From UMGS1933 sp045593405 (lineage in GTDB: Bacteria > Bacillota > Clostridia > TANB77 > CAG-508), in assembly GCA_045593405.1 (NCBI GenBank), contig JAZNWN010000021.1:13624-77623 (forward strand): DNA of 64,000 nucleotides, written 5' to 3'. The position numbers and the translations under genes were made by a program. Positions 52,996 to 61,078 of the stretch are shown here, in pieces. The notes beneath the pieces were generated by a model, which searched no databases, was not told the DNA's origin, and saw nothing but the letters and a program-made list of their open reading frames with translations. Position 1 is the first letter of the stretch, and each line of letters starts with the position of its first letter.

Positions 52996-53413
52996 CTATA
53001 TGTTTTTATATTGTTTATATTTTTTGTAAGATATAAATGCTACTAGTATCATAATTACACTTATGATTATGTAGTTTGCCACACCTGTTTCTGGTAATTT
53101 AGAAGGTTTTTCTTTGTCATCTTTATTATCTGTTGGTAATTTATCTTCTTGTTTGTCATCTTCTGGATTATTTCCTCCTGGATTATTTCCACTTTGTTCA
53201 GCTGCCACTGTTATTTCTTTTGATATTGAAGCTATCTCTGCTGTTTCATAATCTATTGTTGTTAAATCAATATCACTAATTGTAATTTTTGCTGTTCCTT
53301 CTTCATTTGTAAGTTTATATTCTATGTTTAATATTTCTTCAGTCTCCAAATATTATTAATAATGTAACTAAAATTATTGTTATATTTATTATAGTTTTAA
53401 TTTTATTTGACAT
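52996..53413 (-). CDS. LPXTG-anchored surface protein with a +1 frame change at UGA
   Basis: ATG 53413 after GGTGG encodes a signal-like segment SNKIKTIINITIILVTLLIIFGD and ends at TGA. The rest of the protein (ILNIEYKLTNEEGTAKITISDIDLTTIDYET, Pro/Asn-rich linker, sorting signal LPETG, hydrophobic helix, KKYKQYKN) is in the +1 frame, which is closed by TAA codons just upstream. So the change must lie within ATA TTT GGA GAC TGA. Reading GAC (T) GAA would restore a secreted sortase substrate of about 140 aa. No CGG is involved. Either a frameshift mutation or recoding at UGA, as in prfB. The whole protein would be cell-wall anchored. Confidence 0.6.
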
Positions 53414-53614
53414 ATCTACCACCCACAGTTTAACCTAATCTATTAAGTATATTTTACTTATATTTATTATTTCGTCAATATATGATTTTTTCCATTATTT
53501 TTCTACAGCATTTTTGTTGTTACGGAAGGACTTTAGAACAGTTTTTGCTTTGAAATATTACTTTTTTATGACATTTTTTGTTTGGTGGGTTTTTGATTAA
53601 TTATGTTGTAAAAA

Positions 53615-53691
53615 TGTAGGGGTGGGGTTCCACCCCCGCCCGCAAATCAACAATCTTATCAAACGGGCGGACGTGGAAGTCCGCACCTACA
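53615..53691. repeat. Dispersed GC-rich palindromic repeat (two units)
   Basis: TGTAGGGGTGGGGTTCCACCCCC-gcccg and GGGCGGACGTGGAAGTCCGCACCTAC, members of the same family as 1242-1320. Confidence 0.8.
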
Positions 53692-53723
53692 ACGTTTGCA
53701 ATAAATATTTTCTACATACAAAA

Positions 53724-53748
53724 AAGGAATGTTTATAAAACATTCCTT
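53724..53748 (-). terminator. Terminator after pcrA
   Basis: AAGGAATGTTT-ata-AAACATTCCTT followed on the minus strand by TTTT. Confidence 0.75.
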
Positions 53749-53749
53749 C

Positions 53750-53778
53750 ACGGGTCGCCCTGGGGTGCGACCCCTACA
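53750..53778. repeat. Dispersed GC-rich palindromic repeat
   Basis: CACGGGTCGCCCTGGGGTGCGACCCCTACAT, one unit between the hairpin and the pcrA stop. Confidence 0.75.
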
Positions 53779-53797
53779 TTTTTTACAATTAATTTAT

Positions 53798-56077
53798 TTA
53801 TCTTATCTCCAAATTCGCATATTTTGCCATTAGTCTTTTGTGCCCTACTTTTTCAAATATTATATCTAGTTTTAGGTCGTTTTCTTCTTGTTCTATGTCG
53901 TTTATTATACCTTCACCAAATTTTTTATGGAATACTGTTTGCCCTAATTTATATTTTGATAAGTCTACATCTATTTCTTGTTTTGCTGCTACTGTTTTTA
54001 AGAAGCTTTCTGCTGTTTTAAATTGGTATGTGGTAGCTTGTTTTTTCTCACTTATGTAAGACATATTTCCCCATGTTGGAGTACTTTTTCCATATTTCCA
54101 TTCTACTCCATAACTATCTTGGAAATCTGAAGAATGCCCTTTTGTTTCGTCCAAATCTCCATCTAACATTTCTTTTGGTATTTCTTCTACAAATCTAGAT
54201 ACTTTGTTACATGTTGTTGACCCAAATATTGTTCTTTGTTTTGCACAAGTCAAATATAAATATTGCTCTGCTCTTGTTATTCCAACATATGCAAGTCTTC
54301 TTTCTTCTTGTAACTCTCTTTCTTCTCCTATTGACCTATAACTTGGGAATAACCCTTCTTCCATTCCTACTAAAAATACAACTGGAAATTCTAATCCTTT
54401 TGCGCTATGGAGTGTCATAAGTGTTACAGATTCTTCATTTTCTTCCATTCCATCTATATCACTTGTTAAAGTAATGCTTTCTAAAAATTCTGCTAGTGAA
54501 TTTTCAGACATTTCTTTTTCAAATTCCATTGCAACTGTTAAAAATTCTTCTATATTCTCTATTCTAGACTCTGCTTGTGCTGTGTTTTCTAATTCTAATG
54601 CTTTTGTATAACCTGTTTTGTTTAGTGTTTCTTTTATAAGTTCAGAAATTAGCATATCATCTTTTTTTGCATGCATTTCTTCTATTGTATTTACAAATTC
54701 TCTTGAGTTTAAAAATACCTTATTTAAGCCAAAAGTTTCAGCCTTTTTGATTACTTCATACATTGATATTCCATTAGCTGTAGCTACCTGCTCCACTTTT
54801 TCTAAGCTTGTTTTTCCTATTCCTCTTTTTGGTTCATTAATAATTCTTTGTAAGCTCAAATTGTCTGCTGGGTTTTGAATTAATCTTAAATAACTTATAG
54901 TGTCTTTTATTTCTTTTCTTTCATAGAATTTTAACCCACCTATAATTTTGTAAGCAATATTTTCTCTTCTTAAAATATCTTCTATTGCTCTTGATTGGGC
55001 ATTTGTTCTATAAAGTATTGTAAAGTCTGAATATTTAAAATATTCTTCTCTTCTTAAATGTTCAATTTGTTCTACTATATAGCTTGCTTCATCATATTCA
55101 TTTTTAGCTACATGTAGTTTTGGCATATTCCCTTCTTTTTTTTCTGTCCATAAGTTTTTCTCGTATTTTTTTGGATTATGCCCAATTACTGCATTTGCTG
55201 CATCTAATATTGGTTTTGTTGATCTATAATTTTGCTCTAATTTTATTATTTTTGTTCCTGGAAAGTCTTTTTCAAAATTTAGAATATTTGATATATCTGC
55301 TCCTCTAAATGAATATATTCCTTGGTCATTATCTCCTACAACAGTAATGTTTCCATATCTTGCAGATAAAAGAGTAATTAGTGTAAATTGTGCTTTATTT
55401 GTATCTTGATATTCATCTACTAAAACATATTTAAATTTTTCTGAATAATATTCTAATATATCTGGATTTTCTGTTAATATTTGAATAGTATAATTTATAA
55501 TATCATCAAAATCTATACTATTATTTTGTTTTAGTTTTGCTTGGTATAAGCTATATACTTTTGATATTGTTTCTTTTCTATATTCTCCATTTGCTTTTAA
55601 TGCATATTGTACAGGAGTTAGCATTTCGTTTTTTGCATTACTAATTTCAGATAAAACTCCTCTGTCTGTAAATAATTTATCATCTATATTTAATTCCTTC
55701 AAACATTGTTTTACAAGTGTCTTTTGGTCTGATGCGTCAAATATAATAAATGATGAATTAAATCCTATTCTATCTATAAATTTTCTAAGTATTCTTACGC
55801 AAATAGAGTGGAAAGTTCCTATCCACATATCATTTGTTGCTTGTCCACCAACTAAATTTTCTATTCTTTGTTTCATTTCATTTGCTGCTTTATTTGTAAA
55901 TGTAATTGCAAGTATATTCCATGGTTTTATATTTTTTTCATCCATTAAATATGCTATTTTATGTGTTAATACTTTTGTTTTTCCGCTTCCAGCCCCTGCT
56001 ATTACAAGACTTGGGCCTTCTGTATTTATTACTGCTTCGTATTGTTTATCATTTAGTCCTTCTAAAACTTCTTGCAT
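53798..56077 (-). CDS. pcrA: UvrD/PcrA DNA helicase
   Basis: A 759-aa SF1A helicase: Walker A VIAGAGSGKTKVL, FTNKAANEMK, VDEYQDTNKAQ (DExx), GDNDQGIYSFRGAD, QNYRSTKPI, TLHSAKGLEFPVVFLVG and RRLAYVGITRAEQYLYL. The C-terminal GQTVFHKKFGEG segment is the PcrA-type Tudor-like end. Unwinds DNA in repair and plasmid replication. It contains no in-frame CGG. Confidence 0.94.
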   Translation of the reverse strand: MQEVLEGLNDKQYEAVINTEGPSLVIAGAGSGKTKVLTHKIAYLMDEKNIKPWNILAITFTNKAANEMKQRIENLVGGQATNDMWIGTFHSICVRILRKFIDRIGFNSSFIIFDASDQKTLVKQCLKELNIDDKLFTDRGVLSEISNAKNEMLTPVQYALKANGEYRKETISKVYSLYQAKLKQNNSIDFDDIINYTIQILTENPDILEYYSEKFKYVLVDEYQDTNKAQFTLITLLSARYGNITVVGDNDQGIYSFRGADISNILNFEKDFPGTKIIKLEQNYRSTKPILDAANAVIGHNPKKYEKNLWTEKKEGNMPKLHVAKNEYDEASYIVEQIEHLRREEYFKYSDFTILYRTNAQSRAIEDILRRENIAYKIIGGLKFYERKEIKDTISYLRLIQNPADNLSLQRIINEPKRGIGKTSLEKVEQVATANGISMYEVIKKAETFGLNKVFLNSREFVNTIEEMHAKKDDMLISELIKETLNKTGYTKALELENTAQAESRIENIEEFLTVAMEFEKEMSENSLAEFLESITLTSDIDGMEENEESVTLMTLHSAKGLEFPVVFLVGMEEGLFPSYRSIGEERELQEERRLAYVGITRAEQYLYLTCAKQRTIFGSTTCNKVSRFVEEIPKEMLDGDLDETKGHSSDFQDSYGVEWKYGKSTPTWGNMSYISEKKQATTYQFKTAESFLKTVAAKQEIDVDLSKYKLGQTVFHKKFGEGIINDIEQEENDLKLDIIFEKVGHKRLMAKYANLEIR

Positions 56078-56105
56078 TTGTATATTCCCCTTTATTATTT
56101 TTGTT

Positions 56106-56134
56106 TACGGGCAGGTCAAGACCTGCCCCTACAT
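56106..56134. repeat. Dispersed GC-rich palindromic repeat
   Basis: TACGGGCAGGTCAAGACCTGCCCCTACATTT, one unit between the phosphorylase gene and pcrA. Confidence 0.8.
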
Positions 56135-56137
56135 TTT

Positions 56138-57439
56138 CTATATAATATCAATTATATGTACTGGTTTTTCTGGCTGTTGTGACGATATTTCATATGCATT
56201 TAGTATATCCTGTACTGCTTGTTTTCCTTTTTCTTCATCATTTGCATGTACATATGCTAAAACATCGCCTTTACATACCTTATCTGATGTTTTTTTATTT
56301 AATAATATTCCAACTGCTTTATCAATGCTATCTTCTTTTTTTACTCTTCCAGCTCCTAAGTGTACAGATGTTACTCCTACTTTTTCTGCATCCAATTTTG
56401 TTACATAACCATCTTCTGGTGCAACAGCTTCCATTATGTATTTTGCTTTTTCAAATTTGCTTGTATCTTGTACATAGCTTACATCTCCACCTTGATTATC
56501 TACAAGCTCTACTAGTTTTTTTAGTGCTGTTCCATTTTCTATTTGTTCAATAATTCTTTGTTTATTTTCTTCTAAATTATCTCCATTACCAGAAAGTTTT
56601 ATTATATAACTTCCAATTGTTAATATTATTTCTTTAACATCCTCTGGCATATTTCCTTTTAAACACTCTACTACTTCTACTATTTCTAATGAGTTTCCTA
56701 CAGCATACCCTACTGGCTCATCCATGTTTGTTAATACACATACTGTTTCCTTATTTGCTAAATCCCCTATATTTTTCATAATATGAGAAAGCTCTGCTGC
56801 CTCTTCTTTTGTTTTCATAAAAGCTCCGCTTCCGACAGTTACATCTAATACTATTTTATTTGCTCCTGCTGCTATTTTTTTACTCATTATGCTTGATGCA
56901 ATTAATGGCTTACTGCCTACACAATTTATTGAGTCTCTTAATGCATATAATTTTTTATCTGCTGGTGCAAGATTACCTGTTTGCCCAATTATACTTATTC
57001 CTTTGCTTTTTACATTATCTATAAATTCTTCTACTGTTGTTTCTGTGTTATACCCTGGTATTGATTCTAATTTATCAATAGTTCCTCCAGTAAACCCTAA
57101 TCCTCTTCCAGACATTTTTGCAACTGGAATTCCAAGTGATGCAATTATTGGCATTATTATTAGAGTTATTTTATCTCCAACACCACCTGTGCTATGTTTA
57201 TCAACTACTATTTCTCCTATAGAAGATAAATCTAATACATCTCCTGAGTGTGCCATTTCTAGTGTTAAATTAGTTATTTCCTCATTCGTCATTCCATTTA
57301 TATATATTGCCATAACTAATGCTGATGCGTGATAGTCTGTGATGCTCCCTGCAACATATTCTGTTATGAAGTAATGTATTTCTTCTTTACTTAGGTTTTG
57401 TCCGTCTCTTTTTTTGGCAATTATGTCTTGTATGTTCAT
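56138..57439 (-). CDS. pdp: Pyrimidine-nucleoside phosphorylase
   Basis: ATG 57439 follows AAAGGATG with good spacing. The protein has the family signature MSGRGLGFTGGTIDKLESIPGY, KHSTGGVGDK with the phosphate site and SDVGSGAF-like GSGAFMKT. Product of about 433 aa. It cleaves uridine, thymidine or deoxyuridine with phosphate in nucleoside salvage; a deoA (thymidine phosphorylase) name is equally possible. Confidence 0.9.
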   Translation of the reverse strand: MNIQDIIAKKRDGQNLSKEEIHYFITEYVAGSITDYHASALVMAIYINGMTNEEITNLTLEMAHSGDVLDLSSIGEIVVDKHSTGGVGDKITLIIMPIIASLGIPVAKMSGRGLGFTGGTIDKLESIPGYNTETTVEEFIDNVKSKGISIIGQTGNLAPADKKLYALRDSINCVGSKPLIASSIMSKKIAAGANKIVLDVTVGSGAFMKTKEEAAELSHIMKNIGDLANKETVCVLTNMDEPVGYAVGNSLEIVEVVECLKGNMPEDVKEIILTIGSYIIKLSGNGDNLEENKQRIIEQIENGTALKKLVELVDNQGGDVSYVQDTSKFEKAKYIMEAVAPEDGYVTKLDAEKVGVTSVHLGAGRVKKEDSIDKAVGILLNKKTSDKVCKGDVLAYVHANDEEKGKQAVQDILNAYEISSQQPEKPVHIIDII

Positions 57440-57483
57440 GTTTATCATCCTTTCATTATAATTAAGCTTCGAGGAATTATCAA

Positions 57484-57605
57484 GAAAGCCCCTTTATTCA
57501 AGGGGGCTGTCACCGCCAGGTGACTGGGGGTTCTTTTCTGTATTCTTTAATAACCCGCCGTCAGTGCTACGCACTGCCACCTCCCTTACTAAAGGAGGTT
57601 TCTTG
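57484..57605. repeat. GC-rich intergenic repeat of a second type
   Basis: AAGCCCCTTTATTCAAGGGGGCTGTCACCG, CAGGTGACTGGGGGTTCTTTT, then ACCCGCCGTCAGTGCTACGCACTG and CCTCCCTTACTAAAGGAGGTTTCTTG. It forms several hairpins with outer arms resembling GCCCCCTTTA/TAAAGGAGG. Such units are repetitive in Clostridia genomes. It fills the gap between the phosphorylase and rnhB. Confidence 0.65.
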
Positions 57606-57642
57606 TAAGCCTTTGTAGTCTTTTTTTGAAATATTTCATTTA

Positions 57643-58269
57643 TCATATAAAATTTTTTATAAATGACCTTCTATGTAATGGACATGGTCCTTGTGTTTTT
57701 ATTGCTTGTATGTGCATTGCTGTTCCATATCCTTTATGTTTTGCAAATCCATATTCAGGATATACTTCATCATATTCCTTCATTATTCTGTCTCTGGTTA
57801 CTTTTGCTATTATTGATGCTGCTGATATACTATATATTTTTGCATCTCCTTTTATTATTGACGTATATGGTATTCCTTTTGTGTCTATGTGTTCTAATGC
57901 ATCTACTAAAATTCTATCTGGTTTTATTTCTAATTTTTCTAATGCCTGTTCTAGTGCTTTTTTAGTGGCATTTAATATATTTATTTCATCTATTTCTTCT
58001 TGAGTAACAATCCCTACGCTCCATGCTAAAGCTTCCTTAGTTATTTGTTCATATAGTTTTTCTCTTTTACTTTCTGAAATTTTTTTAGAATCATTTATTC
58101 CTTCTATAAAGGAATCTGGTTTCATAATAACAACACCCACAACCACTGGTCCTGCTAATGGTCCTCTTCCAGCCTCATCTATTCCTGCTATATATTTTAA
58201 GCCACTTTCATGTAATTTATTTTCATATTCTTTTAGTAATTTTAATCTTTCTTCTTCTCTTTCTTTCAT
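57643..58269 (-). CDS. rnhB: Ribonuclease HII
   Basis: A 208-aa RNase HII with the active-site stretch IAGIDEAGRGPLAGPVVVGVV (Asp-Glu) and the later DALEH...Asp pair, and the closing HKGYGTAMH. It removes RNA from RNA/DNA hybrids and single ribonucleotides. The N-terminal ~20 residues are coiled. Confidence 0.93.
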   Translation of the reverse strand: MKEREEERLKLLKEYENKLHESGLKYIAGIDEAGRGPLAGPVVVGVVIMKPDSFIEGINDSKKISESKREKLYEQITKEALAWSVGIVTQEEIDEINILNATKKALEQALEKLEIKPDRILVDALEHIDTKGIPYTSIIKGDAKIYSISAASIIAKVTRDRIMKEYDEVYPEYGFAKHKGYGTAMHIQAIKTQGPCPLHRRSFIKNFI

Positions 58270-58278
58270 TTATTTCTC

Positions 58279-58776
58279 CTAAATATTTTGTAAATCTGTT
58301 AATGAATAATATGTATTTCCCTCATAAGTATAACCTAATGAATAATATACTTCTCCTGTGGCATAATCTATAACAAAAAAGTCAGTACTTGTTATTGTTA
58401 CTTGTATATTATTATTATCCATAGCAGTCTGTTCCCAAATGTACAACTTAGAAGTATTTTCAAGATTATTAAACGTATTTTGCAAATTTGATACATCATA
58501 ACCAGTTGCTTCTGATAATATAATCATTCCAGCATTATCATAGCTTTCTCCAAAATCTTCTTTATCTGCTACGATTTGTGCTCTCCCCTTAATTAGAAGC
58601 ATTGTTGTTTTTATATCTTCCAATTTTGTTCTTTCTATTTCACCTGTTCCAAATTCTATTGTAACTGTGACTAAAATTAACATTATAATTATTGTTACTA
58701 TTAATGCAATTATTGTTATTCCTTTTTGGTTGGAAATAGGTCTATCCCCTATAAATCTTTTCTTTTCTTTATTCAT
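58279..58776 (-). CDS. Type IV pilin-like protein
   Basis: A 165-aa protein with the prepilin start QKGITIIALIVTIIIMLILVTVTIEF (polar leader ending in Gly before the hydrophobic helix with Thr/Ile) and a C-terminal globular part with GKDNNIQVTITSTDFFVIDYATGEVYY-like strands. The helix carries the conserved Glu only as a late GTGEIER. Probably a minor pseudopilin or competence-like fibre protein. No partner pil gene is in the window. Confidence 0.7.
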   Translation of the reverse strand: MNKEKKRFIGDRPISNQKGITIIALIVTIIIMLILVTVTIEFGTGEIERTKLEDIKTTMLLIKGRAQIVADKEDFGESYDNAGMIILSEATGYDVSNLQNTFNNLENTSKLYIWEQTAMDNNNIQVTITSTDFFVIDYATGEVYYSLGYTYEGNTYYSLTDLQNI

Positions 58777-58922
58777 TTTTATCTTCTCCCATATCTGTTT
58801 TTTATATTATATATTTATAAAGAAAATTTTTCAATATGATTTTATTTTAATTTTTTAATGTTTTAATCTTTTTTTTATATTTAATTTGTATTATAATTAT
58901 GTTTTAGAATGGAGGTTTTTAT

Positions 58923-60110
58923 ATGGATGATAATTTTTATCAAAAATTCGATGGTGAAGGTAGCAAATCAAGAGCTTCAGTATCTAATATATTTATACCT
59001 TTTATTTCTGGTGTGTTAGGAGCTTCTTTAGTTGTTGGAACTTGTTTCGGTGTTCCAAGTATAAAAAACAAATTACTAGTAACAAATACTGAAAATAAAT
59101 CAGATTCTTCTATTATTACTCAAGTTTCTTCTACAACTAACCAAATTTCTTTAAGTAACTACTCTGATACTGCAGTGTATGCATCAAATAAAGCCTTGCC
59201 TTCTATTGTAGGTATTTCAATTTCATATAATATTAGTGTTTTTGGTAGAACTCAAACAGCAGAAGCAACAGGGTCTGGTGTTATTATTTCTAATGATGGA
59301 TATATTTTAACCAATAACCACGTTGTTAGTTCATCAGATTCTTCTTATTATTATGAAGTGTCTGAGGCAACAAAAATTACTGTTTCATTATATGGAAGTG
59401 ACGAGGAATATGAAGCAACAATTATTGGAACAGATGAACAAACAGACTTAGCAATTATTAAAATTGAAGCAGACAATTTAACTCCAGCCGAATTAGGAGA
59501 TTCTTCTTCTGTTAAAGTTGGTGAATTTGTTCTTGCTGTAGGCAACCCTTTAGGATTAGATACATCTGTTACATCTGGTATAATTAGTGCATTAAATAGA
59601 GATGTAACAGCTGAAGATGGTACAATTTACCATGTAATGCAAACTGACTGTGCTATAAACTCTGGAAACAGTGGCGGAGCATTAGTAAATAGTAATGGTC
59701 AAGTAATTGGAATTAATACTTTAAAATTATCTGGAACAGGCATAGAAGGTGTTGGTTTTGCAATTCCAATTAATGATACAATTGAGATTTATGAGCAATT
59801 AATTAATCATGGTAAAGTTTTAAGACCTTATATCGGAATTTCTGGTAGTAATTTATCAGAAGCCACAGCCAAAAGATATAACTTACCTGTTGGTATTTAT
59901 GTAGAAGATATTGCAGAAAATACTGGTGCATTAAACAGTGGACTAAAAAAAGGTGATGTTATAACTGCAATAGATGGGCAAAATATTACTACTATGGAGG
60001 AATTAAATGATATAAAAAATCAAAAAGAAATTGGCGATAATATTAAACTTACAATTTATAGATCTGGTGAATATATGGATATAGAAATCACTTTAACTGA
60101 AATGCCATAA
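58923..60110 (+). CDS. htrA: HtrA/DegP-like serine protease with PDZ domain
   Basis: A 395-aa protein with an N-terminal transmembrane segment (FIPFISGVLGASLVVGTCFG), a trypsin-like domain with His133 (LTNNHVVSS), Asp175 (QTDLAIIK) and Ser250 (GNSGGAL), and one C-terminal PDZ domain (GIYVEDIAENTGALNSGLKKGDVITAIDG). Membrane-anchored protease for misfolded exported proteins. The triad and the SGT linker are complete. Confidence 0.92.
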   Translation: MDDNFYQKFDGEGSKSRASVSNIFIPFISGVLGASLVVGTCFGVPSIKNKLLVTNTENKSDSSIITQVSSTTNQISLSNYSDTAVYASNKALPSIVGISISYNISVFGRTQTAEATGSGVIISNDGYILTNNHVVSSSDSSYYYEVSEATKITVSLYGSDEEYEATIIGTDEQTDLAIIKIEADNLTPAELGDSSSVKVGEFVLAVGNPLGLDTSVTSGIISALNRDVTAEDGTIYHVMQTDCAINSGNSGGALVNSNGQVIGINTLKLSGTGIEGVGFAIPINDTIEIYEQLINHGKVLRPYIGISGSNLSEATAKRYNLPVGIYVEDIAENTGALNSGLKKGDVITAIDGQNITTMEELNDIKNQKEIGDNIKLTIYRSGEYMDIEITLTEMP

Positions 60111-60117
60111 ATAATTT

Positions 60118-60145
60118 ATAGGGGCGCAAGTTATGCGCCCCTACT
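60118..60145. repeat. Dispersed GC-rich palindromic repeat
   Basis: ATAGGGGCGCAAGTTATGCGCCCCTACTA, a short unit between htrA and the convergent 60144 gene, where it may act as a terminator. Confidence 0.8.
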
Positions 60146-60920
60146 ATATTATTACTACATCTACGGTTTCTGTAAAGTTAGTATTTCCATATGCAAATAC
60201 TATATATAGTTTTCCGTCTTGTCCTATGAAAAAAGTTTTTATATTTTCTATTAAATATTCATCTGATCTTATATTTCTTACATAAATGTTATATCCTTGT
60301 GCAACAGCTGTTTCAGCATTTACACTTTTATCTCGAATATAATTGATTATTTGTGATTGTACAGTATTTTTATCTAAGTTGTTTATATCCATATATTCTT
60401 CTAAACTAATCAATTTATTTTCTTCTAAATGATAATTATATGTTTGTACCATTAATCTTTGTGGATTACTACCTTCTTTTAATGTTGATTTTATAATTAA
60501 TGACATTATATTATTATTTGTATAAGCAATATAATCTACACTATATTTTGTGTAAACTGTACTATTTTTAACAATTTCTACTAATTTTTTTCCAAATATA
60601 TTATTTATTTCATCATTTACTTTGTTTGCTACCTCTGTTTCTATATTTAATAATGGTACATTTGCATCTACTTCGTATTTTCCTTCTTCAGTTTTTTCCA
60701 TTTTATAAGATAAGGTAATCGCTTCATTTTCGTTTTCTGAATATTCAAGATTTAAAAATAACTTTTTAAAATTTTCCTCTGCATTGAGAATAGCTTCCTC
60801 TTCTTGTTTTCGTTCACTTTCTTGTTTTCTATTAAATAAAAACAATCCTACTGCAACTAAACTAAGAACTAAAAAAACCATAATTAATGTAATTATTAGT
60901 ATCTTTTTACCTTTATTCAT
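60144..60920 (-). CDS. Membrane-anchored protein, RsiV/DUF4163-like
   Basis: A 258-aa protein: N-terminal transmembrane helix (ILIITLIMVFLVLSLVAVGLFLF), an acidic coil, then ITLSYKMEKTEEGKYEVDANVPLLNIETEVANKVNDEINNIFG, LVEIVKNSTVYTKYSVDYIAYTNNNIMSLIIKSTLKEG and a C-terminal TFFIGQDGKLYIVFAYGNT. The order resembles the extracellular DUF4163/DUF3298 region of anti-sigma factor RsiV-like proteins, but an anti-sigma domain is not obvious. Tentative. Confidence 0.5.
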   Translation of the reverse strand: MNKGKKILIITLIMVFLVLSLVAVGLFLFNRKQESERKQEEEAILNAEENFKKLFLNLEYSENENEAITLSYKMEKTEEGKYEVDANVPLLNIETEVANKVNDEINNIFGKKLVEIVKNSTVYTKYSVDYIAYTNNNIMSLIIKSTLKEGSNPQRLMVQTYNYHLEENKLISLEEYMDINNLDKNTVQSQIINYIRDKSVNAETAVAQGYNIYVRNIRSDEYLIENIKTFFIGQDGKLYIVFAYGNTNFTETVDVVII

Positions 60921-61078
60921 ATAACACCTCGTTTTTTAATTAAATAATAATGTGCATAAAAAAATCTATTGTAATTATACCATTCCTCCATTGAAACATC
61001 AATATTTTTCTTGACTAATCTTCAAATTTGAGGTATTATATATCTTGTAGATTTATAAACAAGGAGTAGAAAATTTTT

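Larger units (their letters stand above)
53414..53797. other. Intergenic region upstream of the LPXTG gene and downstream of pcrA
   Basis: No gene seen. It holds two GC-rich repeat units (53615-53691), a terminator-like hairpin (53724-53748) and another unit (53750-53778). Confidence 0.6.

Noticed and set aside
53798..58003. Many Leu/Phe-rich plus-strand frames opposite pcrA, pdp and rnhB
   Set aside because: They are complements of AT-rich genes, with no ribosome sites and no domain resemblance.
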